Assembly (NCBI RefSeq): GCF_020514235.1
Contig: NZ_VTLB01000004.1
Coordinates: 173,041-237,040, forward strand
Direction of reading: 5' to 3'
Source: Synechococcus sp. MU1617
GTDB taxonomy: Bacteria > Cyanobacteriota > Cyanobacteriia > PCC-6307 > Cyanobiaceae
Length of the DNA: 64,000 bases
The notes under the pieces were generated by a model. That model made no database searches and had not been told where the DNA came from. It was given only the letters and a program-made list of their open reading frames with translations. The translations under genes and the position numbers were made by a program. The number at the start of each line of letters is the position of its first letter. The stretch's first letter is position 1. Positions 37,198 through 46,537 of this stretch are shown here, piece after piece.

Positions 37198-37964
37198 GGA
37201 CGAATCGTCAGGCCACGGGAGAGCAGATCTTGCTTGATCTGTTCCACGGTGAGAACACCGTCGTGCAGCAACGAGGCCAGCAAGGCTGCGGAGGCATGAC
37301 CTCCCTCTGGGCCCAGGTCCAATGCCTCAGCGATGTGATCCATGCAGCCCGCGCCACCGGAGGCGATCACCGGTATGGGGACCGCATCGGCCACGGCCCG
37401 GGTCAGAGCAAGGTCGTATCCAGCCTGGGTGCCATCACCATCCATCGAGGTGAGCAGGATCTCTCCAGCCCCAAGGCCAGCCACCCGCTGGGCCCACTCC
37501 ACAACATCGAGGCCCGTGTTCTCGCAGCCTCCCTTCACATAAACGTCCCAGCCGCCGGCATCGCGCCGACGGGCATCAATGGCCACAACGATGCACTGGC
37601 AGCCGAACTGATCGGCCCCCTCCCGCACCAGCTCAGGCCGCCGCACCGCCGAGGAGTTGAGACTCACCTTGTCGGCACCGGCCCGCAACAACTCGGTGAT
37701 TCCTTCAACGGTGCTGATGCCACCGCCCACGGTGAAGGGAATCGTGACCGATTCAGCTGTTCGACGCACCATATCGATCAGGGTGCCGCGCCCCTCATGG
37801 CTGGCTGCGATATCAAGGAAAACGAGTTCATCCGCCCCTGCAGAGCTGTAACGGCAAGCCAGCTCCACTGGATCACCGGCATCGCGCAGGCCAACGAAAT
37901 TGACACCTTTCACCACCCGTCCCCGGGCGACATCCAGGCAAGGGATAAGACGCAGAGCAACCAT
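37194..37964 (-). CDS. hisF: imidazole glycerol phosphate synthase cyclase subunit
   Basis: 256 aa TIM barrel. The catalytic Asp lies in [21 protein letters not shown] and the second in [19 protein letters not shown]. Further motifs are [31 protein letters not shown] and [18 protein letters not shown]. It closes the imidazole ring using ammonia from HisH. It is divergent from petP with a 56-bp gap. Confidence 0.97.
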   Translation of the reverse strand: MVALRLIPCLDVARGRVVKGVNFVGLRDAGDPVELACRYSSAGADELVFLDIAASHEGRGTLIDMVRRTAESVTIPFTVGGGISTVEGITELLRAGADKVSLNSSAVRRPELVREGADQFGCQCIVVAIDARRRDAGGWDVYVKGGCENTGLDVVEWAQRVAGLGAGEILLTSMDGDGTQAGYDLALTRAVADAVPIPVIASGGAGCMDHIAEALDLGPEGGHASAALLASLLHDGVLTVEQIKQDLLSRGLTIRP

Positions 37965-38020
37965 CGATTCGGCGCAAAAGCGACTGTTAAGGTTGCGCCA
38001 CTCTCCAAGCCTCGCAGGCC

Positions 38021-38236
38021 ATGTCCCAGGCTGACGCCATCTCGATCGGCTCCAAGGTTCGCGTGACCCGCGTGCGGGATCGCATTCCTCAGGCCATGGT
38101 CGACCTTCTGAAGAAGGATGCCAACGGCACGGTGAAGGATTTCCGCACCGTCGACGGCAAAGGAATCGGTGTGGTTGTTGAGCTCAGCGATGGCTCCACC
38201 AGCTGGTTCTTCGAAGACGAAATCGCCGCCGCCTGA
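38021..38236 (+). CDS. petP: PetP-like cytochrome b6f complex subunit (DUF2862)
   Basis: 71 aa. The sequence is SH3-like: [20 protein letters not shown] at the start, then [20 protein letters not shown] and [10 protein letters not shown]. It matches the size and pattern of PetP (DUF2862), a peripheral cytosolic subunit of the cyanobacterial cytochrome b6f complex needed for normal linear electron flow. It stands 11 bp upstream of chlG, a photosynthetic context that agrees with the call. Confidence 0.82.
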   Translation: MSQADAISIGSKVRVTRVRDRIPQAMVDLLKKDANGTVKDFRTVDGKGIGVVVELSDGSTSWFFEDEIAAA

Positions 38237-38247
38237 GGACTGTCTCT

Positions 38248-39201
38248 GTGAGCGACGCGCGTCAGCTGCTTGGGATGAAGGGTGCCTCAGGCACCACCAA
38301 CATCTGGAAGCTGCGGCTGCAGCTGATGAAACCGGTCACCTGGATCCCCTTGATCTGGGGGGTGATCTGTGGAGCCGCAGCCAGCGGTAACTACGAGTGG
38401 CGACTTGACCACGTCCTCGCCGCCTTCGCCTGCATGTTGATGAGCGGCCCCTTGCTGGCGGGCTTCACCCAAACCATCAACGACTACTACGACCGCGAGA
38501 TCGACGCGATCAACGAGCCCTACCGGCCGATCCCGTCGGGAGCGATTCCCCTGGGCCAGGTCAAGCTGCAGATCTGGGTGCTGCTGCTCGCCGGTCTAGG
38601 CGTGTCCTACGGACTCGACCGATGGGCGGGCCACACCACTCCTGTGGTTTTTCTGCTGGCGTTGGGCGGCTCATTTGTGAGCTACATCTACTCAGCACCG
38701 CCGCTCAAGCTCAAACAGAACGGTTGGCTTGGGAACTACGCCCTCGGTGCCAGTTACATCGCCCTGCCCTGGTGGGCCGGCCAGGCCCTGTTTGGGCAAC
38801 TGACCTGGGGCACAGCACTGCTCACCCTGGCCTACAGCCTTGCGGGTCTTGGCATCGCTGTCGTCAACGACTTCAAAAGCGTTGAAGGCGACCGTGAACT
38901 CGGACTTCAATCTTTGCCGGTGGTGTTCGGCATTGAACGGGCCAGCTGGATCAGCGCCGGAATGATCGATGTATTTCAGCTGGCGATGGTTGCCGTCTTG
39001 ATCGGGATCGGCCAGCATTTCGCAGCGGTTCTGCTGGTTCTGTTGATCGTTCCCCAGATCACCTTCCAGGACATCTGGTTATTGAGAGACCCCGTTGCCT
39101 TCGACGTCAAATATCAGGCCAGTGCGCAACCCTTCCTGGTGCTTGGCATGCTGGTGACCGCTCTGGCCGTGGGCCACAGCCCCTTGACCCAGGTGATGTG
39201 A
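38248..39201 (+). CDS. chlG: chlorophyll synthase
   Basis: 317 aa from GTG 38248, UbiA-family prenyltransferase. The first prenyl-diphosphate motif is NDYYDREIDAINEPYRPIPSG and the second is NDFKSVEGDRELGLQSLPVVFG. About eight helices surround these, starting after KPVTWIPLIWGVICGAAASG. It attaches the phytyl or geranylgeranyl chain to chlorophyllide at the thylakoid. It overlaps the next gene by 4 bp (GTGA), so it is coupled to a penicillin-binding protein. Confidence 0.96.
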   Translation: MSDARQLLGMKGASGTTNIWKLRLQLMKPVTWIPLIWGVICGAAASGNYEWRLDHVLAAFACMLMSGPLLAGFTQTINDYYDREIDAINEPYRPIPSGAIPLGQVKLQIWVLLLAGLGVSYGLDRWAGHTTPVVFLLALGGSFVSYIYSAPPLKLKQNGWLGNYALGASYIALPWWAGQALFGQLTWGTALLTLAYSLAGLGIAVVNDFKSVEGDRELGLQSLPVVFGIERASWISAGMIDVFQLAMVAVLIGIGQHFAAVLLVLLIVPQITFQDIWLLRDPVAFDVKYQASAQPFLVLGMLVTALAVGHSPLTQVM

Positions 39202-41249
39202 ACCGTTCCCGCCTGCACTGGGCACTGACTGCGGGCACAGCCGCTGCAGTGGGCGTGGGAGCTGCCCTGGGCATGCGCGCTCTGACGGAACTGGTGGATT
39301 CCACGCTTCCTGATGCCAGAGGGATTTCCAGCTTCAATCGGCCGGGAACGATCACCCTGCTTTCCACCAATGGCAAGGTGATCCAGAAGCTTGGGCCGGC
39401 GACGCGAGAGAAGGTGAAGCCCGGTGCGATGCCGCCAACGGTGGCTGAGGCTTTCATCGCCGCCGAAGACCGACGTTTCTATCAACACGACGGTGTGGAT
39501 GGCTGGGGCATTGCCCGGGCCATCGTCACCAATGTCCGCCAAGGCGCGGTTCGGGAAGGGGCAAGCACCATCACCCAGCAGCTGGCTCGTACCGTCTTTT
39601 TGAGCCAAGACCGCACGATCACCCGCAAACTCAAGGAAGCGGCTCTGGCCATGAAGCTTGAGCGCCAGCTGAGCAAACAGCAGATCCTCGAGCAATACCT
39701 CAACTACGTCTACCTGGGATCGGGCGCCTATGGGGTTGCCGATGCGGCCTGGATCTACTTCTCCAAAACCCCTGAACAGCTCACGGTTCCTGAAGCAGCC
39801 ATGATCGCTGGGCTGCCGCCGGCGCCATCGATTTATTCACCCCTGGTGAACCCAGATCTGGCCAAGGAGCAGCGCTCGATCGTTCTGGATCGCATGGCCC
39901 AGGCCGGATTCATCTCCGCCAGCGAGGCGGAGCGCGGTCGCAACAGCCCCTTGGGGCTGAAGCCCGCAACACCCAAGTACTTCAACAGTTCAGCGCCTTA
40001 CTTCACCACCTGGATTGCCCAGGAGCTGCCCAAATTCTTGACGCCAGAACAACTGGAGGTGGGCGGGGTCAAGGTGCGCACCAGCCTCAATCTCGACTGG
40101 CAAAAGAAAGCTCAGCAGGTGATTCGAACCAATGCCCCCTTCGACACCGAAGGGGCGATGGTTTCGATCGATCCCGGCAACGGACTGGTGCGGGTGATGG
40201 TGGGCGGAAAGGATTTCTCCAAGAGTCAGTTCAACCGCACGATCCTGGCGCTGCGCTCACCAGGGTCCACCTTCAAACTGTTTCCCTACGCCGCGGCCAT
40301 TGATCGGGGCATGAAACCCGAAACCAAAGTGTTTGATGCGCAGCGTTGCTGGAACGGCTACTGCCCAAAAAACTTTGGCAACAAGTACTACGGCAACATC
40401 TCCCTCTCCAATGCCCTGAAGAACTCACTCAACACCGTTGCAGTTCAACTGCAAGACATCGTTGGGTTTGATGCGGTGATTGAAATTGCCAACAACTTCA
40501 ACATCGGCACCGAGCGGCCTCTCGGCAAGTACTACCCCATGGCGATTGGTGCATACGAGCAAACCATCCTCGATATGACCGCCGCCTATGCAGGCATGGC
40601 CAATCGCGGAGTGTTCTTCACACCCAGCCCCTTCGAAGAAATTCGTGGACCGAAGAATGAGCTGCTTTGGAGCCGGCGCATGAGCGACAACCGAGGCAAA
40701 CGGGCAGTTGATAGTGATGTGGCAGACACCATGAACTGGATGCTGCAACGGGTGGTGACCGGCGGTACCGGCATCGCCGCCAAACTCGATGATCGACAGG
40801 TGGCCGGCAAAACGGGAACGTCAGAGAACACACGTGATCTCTGGTTCATTGGCTCGATTCCTCAGCTCACAACAGGCGTCTGGTTCGGATACGACGACGA
40901 CCGAGCCACCAAAAGCACCAGCGGTGAGGCGGCATGGGCGTGGAAGCAATTCATGCTCCAGATCAAGGACGAGATCCCCGTCCGCAACTTCCCCGACAAA
41001 CCCAAGCTGAAACGCAAAGTGCGTTTGGCTGTCGACCCGAAAACAATTGCCAAGCCACCGAAGACCAAACCAAAGCAGAAGAAGGAGAAAGGCAACGGCG
41101 AGCTTGATCCAGCTCAACCAACAGTTGAGACGGACCTGCCCGATCTCACGCCCATGTCACCTCCACCTCGCCAGACGCCCTATCTCTGGAGAAACAGCTC
41201 ACCAGGCAACAACGTTGATCGCCAAGGACGTCGCTGGACACGGGATTGA
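39198..41249 (+). CDS. class A penicillin-binding protein (transglycosylase/transpeptidase)
   Basis: 683 aa from GTG 39198. It has an N-terminal hydrophobic anchor (ALTAGTAAAVGVGAALGM), a GT51 glycosyltransferase domain with EAFIAAEDRRFYQHDGVDGW and GASTITQQLARTVFLSQDRT, and a transpeptidase domain with active Ser in SPGSTFKLFPYAAAID (SxxK), SxN in ALKNSLNTVAVQL and KTG in QVAGKTGTSENTRD. The C-terminal tail is Lys-, Thr- and Pro-rich (IAKPPKTKPKQKKEKG) and low complexity. It polymerises and cross-links peptidoglycan. Coupling to chlG is unusual but may reflect local gene packing only. Confidence 0.94.
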   Translation: MNRSRLHWALTAGTAAAVGVGAALGMRALTELVDSTLPDARGISSFNRPGTITLLSTNGKVIQKLGPATREKVKPGAMPPTVAEAFIAAEDRRFYQHDGVDGWGIARAIVTNVRQGAVREGASTITQQLARTVFLSQDRTITRKLKEAALAMKLERQLSKQQILEQYLNYVYLGSGAYGVADAAWIYFSKTPEQLTVPEAAMIAGLPPAPSIYSPLVNPDLAKEQRSIVLDRMAQAGFISASEAERGRNSPLGLKPATPKYFNSSAPYFTTWIAQELPKFLTPEQLEVGGVKVRTSLNLDWQKKAQQVIRTNAPFDTEGAMVSIDPGNGLVRVMVGGKDFSKSQFNRTILALRSPGSTFKLFPYAAAIDRGMKPETKVFDAQRCWNGYCPKNFGNKYYGNISLSNALKNSLNTVAVQLQDIVGFDAVIEIANNFNIGTERPLGKYYPMAIGAYEQTILDMTAAYAGMANRGVFFTPSPFEEIRGPKNELLWSRRMSDNRGKRAVDSDVADTMNWMLQRVVTGGTGIAAKLDDRQVAGKTGTSENTRDLWFIGSIPQLTTGVWFGYDDDRATKSTSGEAAWAWKQFMLQIKDEIPVRNFPDKPKLKRKVRLAVDPKTIAKPPKTKPKQKKEKGNGELDPAQPTVETDLPDLTPMSPPPRQTPYLWRNSSPGNNVDRQGRRWTRD

Positions 41250-41258
41250 TCCAGGGCC

Positions 41259-42596
41259 TTAGACCCGCTGAAGCACAGCCGAATAGAACCCATCCCCCCC
41301 GCCTGATTGATCCGGCCAGCGCTGGCTGTCCTGCTCCAAACGCAGCGTTGGGTGACGCTTCAACAGAGCCTGGATCTGTGCCTGATTTTCATCGGGATGA
41401 ATGGTGCAGGTGGCATACACCAAAGAACCTCCAGGAGCCAACAACGGCAGAAGTCCGTCCAGAAGAGCCTGTTGTTGGGGCAAAAGACCACGGATGGATT
41501 CGGGTGTCACCCGCCAACGGGCATCGGGGTGACGGGCCAGAGTTCCAAGCCCCGAACAGGGGGCATCAATCAGGATCCTCTGGAACGATTCACGCCATTC
41601 GGGACGCTGATCCAAGAGATTGGCGGCATCCGCTGCCAGGGCATTGATGGAGGCAAGGCCCAGCCGGGCAGCATTCGTCGCAACGCGCTTGAGCCGTCCA
41701 GCCGAACGGTCCACAGCCCAGATCTCCGCCTGATCCCCCACCAACTCCGCCAAATGGGTGGATTTCCCCCCCGGCGCCGCGCAGGCATCCAGGATGCGAT
41801 CCCCCGGATTGGGCTTGAGCAGAGGCGCAATCCATTGCGCCGAACAATCCTGCACACACCAATGGCCCTCGGCGTAGCCAGGCCATTGGCGCAGATCACC
41901 GCTGTGCCCAGAGATGCGCAGGCCGTTAGGACAACCAACGATGGGCTCACTGCTGATGCCAGCCGCGGCCAGATCCTGCTGCACCTGCGAAGGGCTCGAT
42001 CGCAACCGATTCACCCGCAAATCCAGATCCGGCACCCGGTTGCAGGCGCGCGCTACCGCCTCGGCCCCCTCCGCCCCGCGCCATTCGATCAACAACTGGG
42101 TGAACCAATCCGGCAGGGAATGGGCTTGGGCCAGCTGGGCCGCCGGATCGTTGGGCAGCTGCAGGGTTTCGCCGGCCTCCCGCGCCCGCAGCGCCGCCCG
42201 CAGAACCCCATTCACCACAGGGGCCAGTCGGGCCAATCCCTTGCTGGCTTTGGCCAACTCCACAGCGGTGTTCACCGCTGCTGAATCTGGAATCCGCTCC
42301 ATCAACAGCAGTTGATAGAGACCCACATGCAACAGCCAGCGCAGCTTGGGCGGTTGCTTCGCAGCCCGCACCTTGCCCAACCGATCCAGCCAGGCATCAA
42401 GAGTGCGCCGTTGGCGGATGGCGCCATAGGCCAACTCGGTCACCAACCCCCGATCGGAAGGATTGAGGTCCCGCTCCCGCAGCAGCCGCTCCAGTGCCAC
42501 ATCGGCATAGGCCCCAGCCGCAACCGCCTGCAACACATCCCAAGCGAGACGGCGCGGCAGCAGACCAATCGGAGCCGAATCAGACAAGAGCAACAC
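41259..42596 (-). CDS. rsmB: 16S rRNA m5C967 methyltransferase RsmB
   Basis: 445 aa from GTG 42596. An N-terminal NusB-like helical domain (ALERLLRERDLNPSDRGLVTELAYG, LLMERIPDSAAVNTAVELAK) precedes an RNA cytosine methyltransferase domain: DACAAPGGKSTHLAELVGD binds SAM, and the two Cys of the family lie in LIDAPCSGLGTLARHPDARW and LVYATCTIHPDENQ. The NusB domain separates RsmB from other NSUN-type enzymes. It is preceded by the alkyltransferase-like gene with a 3-bp gap. Confidence 0.94.
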   Translation of the reverse strand: MLLLSDSAPIGLLPRRLAWDVLQAVAAGAYADVALERLLRERDLNPSDRGLVTELAYGAIRQRRTLDAWLDRLGKVRAAKQPPKLRWLLHVGLYQLLLMERIPDSAAVNTAVELAKASKGLARLAPVVNGVLRAALRAREAGETLQLPNDPAAQLAQAHSLPDWFTQLLIEWRGAEGAEAVARACNRVPDLDLRVNRLRSSPSQVQQDLAAAGISSEPIVGCPNGLRISGHSGDLRQWPGYAEGHWCVQDCSAQWIAPLLKPNPGDRILDACAAPGGKSTHLAELVGDQAEIWAVDRSAGRLKRVATNAARLGLASINALAADAANLLDQRPEWRESFQRILIDAPCSGLGTLARHPDARWRVTPESIRGLLPQQQALLDGLLPLLAPGGSLVYATCTIHPDENQAQIQALLKRHPTLRLEQDSQRWPDQSGGGDGFYSAVLQRV

Positions 42597-42599
42597 GTA

Positions 42600-42896
42600 T
42601 CAATCCCCAGCATGAGCGTCTGGGTGCCAGAGAAACTGACGCAGCGGCAAGCGACCTTCCGCATCGACAGGAATGCCCTCAGCCAGCAGCAGGTCGCGTT
42701 GGATCCAGTCACTGCCCTCACGGCTCAGGCTCATCGAAATTCGCCCCTGAGCATTCACCACGCGGTGCCAGGGAACAGTGGAGGGGAGCTTGAGACGCCG
42801 CAGCGCCCAACCCACCTGACGCGCACAACCAAAGGCACCGATCAAATCGGCGATCTGGCCGTAGGTCGCCAACCGACCATGGGGGATGCGTTCCAC
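42600..42896 (-). CDS. alkyltransferase-like protein (MGMT fold, Trp in place of active Cys)
   Basis: 98 aa from GTG 42896. The sequence IPHGRLATYGQIADLIGAFGCARQVGWAL carries the DNA-binding helix-turn-helix of the MGMT C-terminal domain. The active site PCHRV is replaced by VPWHRVVNAQGRIS, with Trp for Cys, which defines ATL proteins that bind O6-alkylguanine and recruit nucleotide excision repair. Homologous sequence (FDQRVWSEVE) continues upstream in frame, but without ATG, GTG or TTG, so the true start may lie farther out. It is divergent from trmH. Confidence 0.87.
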   Translation of the reverse strand: MERIPHGRLATYGQIADLIGAFGCARQVGWALRRLKLPSTVPWHRVVNAQGRISMSLSREGSDWIQRDLLLAEGIPVDAEGRLPLRQFLWHPDAHAGD

Positions 42897-43064
42897 CTCA
42901 CTCCAGACACGCTGATCAAACGTGCCGCCGGAGACGTACGGTTCAACGGAGGGATCCTTTGGCGGGATCTGGATGGCGACAGAAGCGCTGACTGCTTGAT
43001 TGTCGTTCCAGGCCCCTAAGCATGGAAGACCCCCAATTTGTTGCTCTCACTCGATTGATCGCCC

Positions 43065-43754
43065 ATGCCCCTGCTGCCGCGACGGTTTGAGCGGCTGAAA
43101 TCCGTGCTGAACCACCGCATGGCGGATCTCACGGTGTTGCTCGAACACGTGGAGAAACCGCACAACCTCTCCGCCATCCTGCGCAGCTGTGATGCCGTCG
43201 GAGCGCTGGAAGCCCACGCGGTGAGTTTCGACGGGCGGCCACGCACCTTCAACAGCACGGCCCAGGGCAGCCAGAAATGGGTACCTCTGCACGATCATCC
43301 CGATACCGAAACAGCCATCCGGCAACTCAAAGCGAAAGGGTTCCGCCTCTACGGAACCCATCTCGGAGTGAATGCCAAGGACTACCGGGAGTGCGACTTC
43401 ACCGGACCCACCGCCTTCGTGCTTGGGGCCGAGAAATGGGGGCTGACCGATCAGGCGCGAGATCTGATGGATGAAGCGCTGTTCATCCCCATGCGCGGCA
43501 TGGTGCAGTCCCTGAACGTGTCGGTCGCCACGGCAACCCTGCTGTTTGAGGCGCTGCGCCAACGCCAGGTCGCCGGACTGGCCCCAACTCAGGGAGAAGG
43601 CCTGAAGCCAGAGCAATACCAGCAGTTGCTGTTTGAGTGGTCCTACCCCGAGGTGGCCCGCTGGTGTCGGGATCAGCAACGGCCATACCCCGCCTTAAGC
43701 GAGGAGGGAGAGCTGATGGAGGAGTTGCCGCGAACTGTGAAGCTGCGCTGCTGA
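43065..43754 (+). CDS. trmH: tRNA (guanosine-18-2'-O)-methyltransferase
   Basis: 229 aa, SPOUT family. The N-terminal part PRRFERLKSVLNHRMADLTVLLEHVEKPHNLSAILRSCDAVG is typical of TrmH. The knot has FVLGAEKWGLTDQARDLMD and IPMRGMVQSLNVSVATATLLFEALRQR. The C-terminal helix extension ends near YQQLLFEWSYPEVARWC. It methylates G18 in the D loop of tRNAs. It is unrelated in detail to the SpoU methylase near 7 kb, which lacks this N-terminus. Confidence 0.93.
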   Translation: MPLLPRRFERLKSVLNHRMADLTVLLEHVEKPHNLSAILRSCDAVGALEAHAVSFDGRPRTFNSTAQGSQKWVPLHDHPDTETAIRQLKAKGFRLYGTHLGVNAKDYRECDFTGPTAFVLGAEKWGLTDQARDLMDEALFIPMRGMVQSLNVSVATATLLFEALRQRQVAGLAPTQGEGLKPEQYQQLLFEWSYPEVARWCRDQQRPYPALSEEGELMEELPRTVKLRC

Positions 43755-43817
43755 TCCGACGGAAGACTTGTATCTCTGCGAACCCTGGGCCATAACCAAA
43801 GCAGCGGATTGTCAGCA

Positions 43818-43991
43818 ATGGACAACAAACAGTTGCACCAGTACGCGGTCACTTATCACTGCGGCAACGAGTGGGGCGAAGAAATGCTCCAGTCCGACGA
43901 TCTCACCCATGCAGTGGAAGCGGCCCACGCCATCTTCCCCAGCTCCTGCCGGATTTCGATCCGTGAGGTGAAGGCAGCAAAACCAGCCTGA
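43818..43991 (+). CDS. small conserved-looking protein of unknown function
   Basis: 57 aa from ATG 43818 (MDNKQLHQYAVTYHCGNEWG); TTG 43809 is an upstream alternative. The product ends SSCRISIREVKAAKPA and looks like a compact alpha-beta module with two Cys. No motif identifies a function. It is 63 bp downstream of trmH and converges on a small membrane protein gene. Confidence 0.65.
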   Translation: MDNKQLHQYAVTYHCGNEWGEEMLQSDDLTHAVEAAHAIFPSSCRISIREVKAAKPA

Positions 43992-43999
43992 GATCAGCG

Positions 44000-44212
44000 C
44001 TATCGCCGCGACGCCCCAGGCAACTGAACCGCGGCGATCATTACCGCCGTCTCCAGCAGCAGATTGCGGCTAACCAGCACCACCACCAGCACCAAGGTGG
44101 TGGAAAGGATCCGCTCGAGCAAAGCGATCACGTCATCGGTGCTGTCGAGGCTCTTTTTCCAGAGAAACGCGGCCATGCTCAGCAACATCAAGCTGATCCA
44201 CCAGGCCATCAA
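44000..44212 (-). CDS. small membrane protein of unknown function
   Basis: 70 aa with two predicted hydrophobic segments (AWWISLMLLSMAAFLW and ILSTTLVLVVVLVSRNLLL) separated by a charged loop (KKSLDSTDDVIALLE), and a basic end (GASRR). It starts 16 bp after the end of the ABC permease on the same strand, so they may be co-transcribed. No homologue is recognised. Confidence 0.62.
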   Translation of the reverse strand: MMAWWISLMLLSMAAFLWKKSLDSTDDVIALLERILSTTLVLVVVLVSRNLLLETAVMIAAVQLPGASRR

Positions 44213-44228
44213 TCACGTGCCGATGGCT

Positions 44229-45101
44229 TCAGTCTGACGCGGGCCGGGCTTCTGTGCCGCTCACCCAGGCCTCGATCCCTTCCCCAAGGAAGGACAGCCC
44301 CAGCACCAAAACAAACATCGCCAGGCCAGGGAAGAGCGCCGTCCACCACACCCCAGTGGGCACTGCGGCCAGCGCCAAGTTGAGATCACCACCCCATTCG
44401 GGCACGGTCTCCGGCAAGCCCAGGCCAAGAAATCCCAGTCCCCCCAGCACCAACACCGCATCGGCGGCATTGAGGGTGAGCAGCACCGGCACCGAGGTGA
44501 TCACGTTGCGGAACAGGTAGCGCCGTAGGATCCAGAGCGGCCCTGCCCCTAGGCTCTGGGCGGCCTCCACAAACAGCTCACTCTTCACCTGAGCGGTTTG
44601 GTTGCGCACGACGCGGAAATACTGCGGCACATACACCACGCAAAGGGCTGCGGCGGCATTGGGGATGCCCTTGCCCAGCAGAAAAGCCAACACCACCGAG
44701 AGCAACAGCACCGGCAGGGTGTAGAGCGTGTCCATCAGCAGCACCATCAGGCGATCGACAACGCCGCCGAAATAACCACTCACCATGCCCAGGGGCACAC
44801 CCACCAGCAGGGCCAAACCAACCGCCAGCAGTACCACCTGAAGCGCCACTCCACTGCCAGCCATGGTGCGCACACACACATCCCGGCCGAGCCGATCGGT
44901 GCCGCACCAATGGGTCCAGCTGGGACCGGAGTAGATCGGGTTTTCTAGGCCAGCATTGGCGTCCGGAAGGATGCCAGCACTCACCAAAAACGGCGTGATC
45001 AAAGCCACCAGCAGGTAGATCCCCACGATCACCAGGCCCCAGCGGGCCATGCGGGTGGAGAGGCTGCGGGTCACGGGCAGGTTGGCCTCAGGCAGATGCA
45101 T
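44229..45101 (-). CDS. ABC transporter permease, DppC/OppC family
   Basis: 290 aa. An N-terminal membrane helix (MARWGLVIVGIYLLVALITPFLV) is followed by a periplasmic loop with SGPSWTHWCGTDRLGRDVCVR, the hallmark of DppC/OppC/NikC permeases. Then come about five helices and the EAA loop FVEAAQSLGAGPLWILRRYLFRNVI. Substrates of the family are peptides, nickel or opines. No partner permease, ATPase or binding protein lies in the window, so it is an orphan locus; components elsewhere are expected. Confidence 0.9.
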   Translation of the reverse strand: MHLPEANLPVTRSLSTRMARWGLVIVGIYLLVALITPFLVSAGILPDANAGLENPIYSGPSWTHWCGTDRLGRDVCVRTMAGSGVALQVVLLAVGLALLVGVPLGMVSGYFGGVVDRLMVLLMDTLYTLPVLLLSVVLAFLLGKGIPNAAAALCVVYVPQYFRVVRNQTAQVKSELFVEAAQSLGAGPLWILRRYLFRNVITSVPVLLTLNAADAVLVLGGLGFLGLGLPETVPEWGGDLNLALAAVPTGVWWTALFPGLAMFVLVLGLSFLGEGIEAWVSGTEARPASD

Positions 45102-45130
45102 TGTCTCCCGAACCGCGGAAGAATGAAGCC

Positions 45131-46537
45131 ATGGCGTCTCACTACCGCTGGCGACAACAGCTGCTTGGCAGCCTGCAAGGCCAGCTGCAGCTGGCTACCT
45201 ATCTCGTGGTCTTTCTGGGCTTCACCGGTGCGTCCTCGGTGGGCCTGTTGATCGGTCAGCGCAACCTGTTGGCCAACGACCAGCAGTTGGCCCGCCAAAG
45301 CATCGCGCTGTGCGAAGACGCCATCACCGATCTGCAGGACGATCCAACCCGTCTTGAACAGGAATTGCTGTTCCACTCCAGCCCCAACACCAGCCTCTGG
45401 ATCGAAGACAAAAACGGCGATTTGGTGCGGCCCCGCATCCACCAGGCCCTGCCGGACGCCGCGATCCAAACCGCCATGGCCACCAACCCCGGCCGTGAGC
45501 CGGGGCTGCAGCGCACCTTCGACATCGGCAATGAACGACTGCTGACAGAGCTGGTCAAGCAATTCCCCGACGGCTCACGCCTGTGGATGGCCCAACGGGC
45601 CAGCTCCAACCTTCAGGCCCTGAACAACTATCTGGTGTTGATGATCATGGTGTGGGGAAGCTGCCTGGCCATCACCCTGCTGAGCGTGAGCTGGGTGGTG
45701 CGGCGCGTGGTACAGCCCTTGGATCAGCTCAATGCCGCCAGCTCCCAACTGACGGCAGACACCCTGGCCACCGCCAAACTCCAGCTGGGCGAAGGCCCAA
45801 TCGAAGTGATGCAGCTGAGCCGCACCTACAACGCCCTGCTGGAACGGCTGGCCCAGTCGTGGAGCCAGCAACGCCAGTTCGTGAGCGCCGTGAGCCACGA
45901 ACTGCGCACCCCTCTCACCATCGTTCAGGGCTATCTGCACCGCACAATCAAACGGGGCGACAACCTCAGCCCCAATCAAGTGAAGGGGCTGCAGACCGCC
46001 GAGGAGGAAAGCATCCGCATGCGCCGGCTGCTGGACGATCTGCTGGATCTCTCCCGCGGCGACTCCGGCCGGTTGGCTATCGCCAAGGAGCCGGTACGCC
46101 TCGCCGAGCAACTGGAACAGGTGGCGGATCTGGCCCGCAACACCTTGAGCCGCCCGCTGCTGCTGGAGCTGCCTGAGGATCCAATGGCCCGTGATGCAGT
46201 GGCCCAGGCCGATCCGGCCCGCCTACGGCAGGTGTTGCTGGATCTGATTGAAAACGCCGCAAAGTATTCCCCTAAGGACGCGGCTATCCGCCTGGTGCTG
46301 CGTCAGCGCGACGGTGCCTCGTTGATCGATGTGATCGACCAAGGCATCGGCATTCCTGAGACAGAGCTCTACCAGGTGTTTGAGCGTTTTCAGCGCGGCA
46401 GCAACGCCCCCCTAAAAACTGGCTCAGGCTTAGGACTTTCCGTTGTGAAGCTGCTGGTGGAAGGCATGGGCGGCAGCATTGAAGTGCGCAGCAGCCTCGG
46501 CGAAGGCAGCTGCTTCACCGTGGTGTTGCCGTCATGA
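45131..46537 (+). CDS. membrane sensor histidine kinase
   Basis: 468 aa from ATG 45131 (MASHYRWRQQLLG); TTG 45101 is less likely. Two membrane helices (LATYLVVFLGFTGASSVGLL and LMIMVWGSCLAITLLSVSWV) flank an extracytoplasmic sensor region of about 150 residues. A HAMP linker, the HisKA box with His in SAVSHELRTPLTIVQG, and the HATPase domain follow (LIENAAKYSPKD, VIDQGIGIPETELYQVF, GSGLGLSVVKLLVEGMGG). No response regulator is adjacent; the nearest is the one at 48.8 kb. It overlaps the next gene by 4 bp. Confidence 0.93.
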   Translation: MASHYRWRQQLLGSLQGQLQLATYLVVFLGFTGASSVGLLIGQRNLLANDQQLARQSIALCEDAITDLQDDPTRLEQELLFHSSPNTSLWIEDKNGDLVRPRIHQALPDAAIQTAMATNPGREPGLQRTFDIGNERLLTELVKQFPDGSRLWMAQRASSNLQALNNYLVLMIMVWGSCLAITLLSVSWVVRRVVQPLDQLNAASSQLTADTLATAKLQLGEGPIEVMQLSRTYNALLERLAQSWSQQRQFVSAVSHELRTPLTIVQGYLHRTIKRGDNLSPNQVKGLQTAEEESIRMRRLLDDLLDLSRGDSGRLAIAKEPVRLAEQLEQVADLARNTLSRPLLLELPEDPMARDAVAQADPARLRQVLLDLIENAAKYSPKDAAIRLVLRQRDGASLIDVIDQGIGIPETELYQVFERFQRGSNAPLKTGSGLGLSVVKLLVEGMGGSIEVRSSLGEGSCFTVVLPS

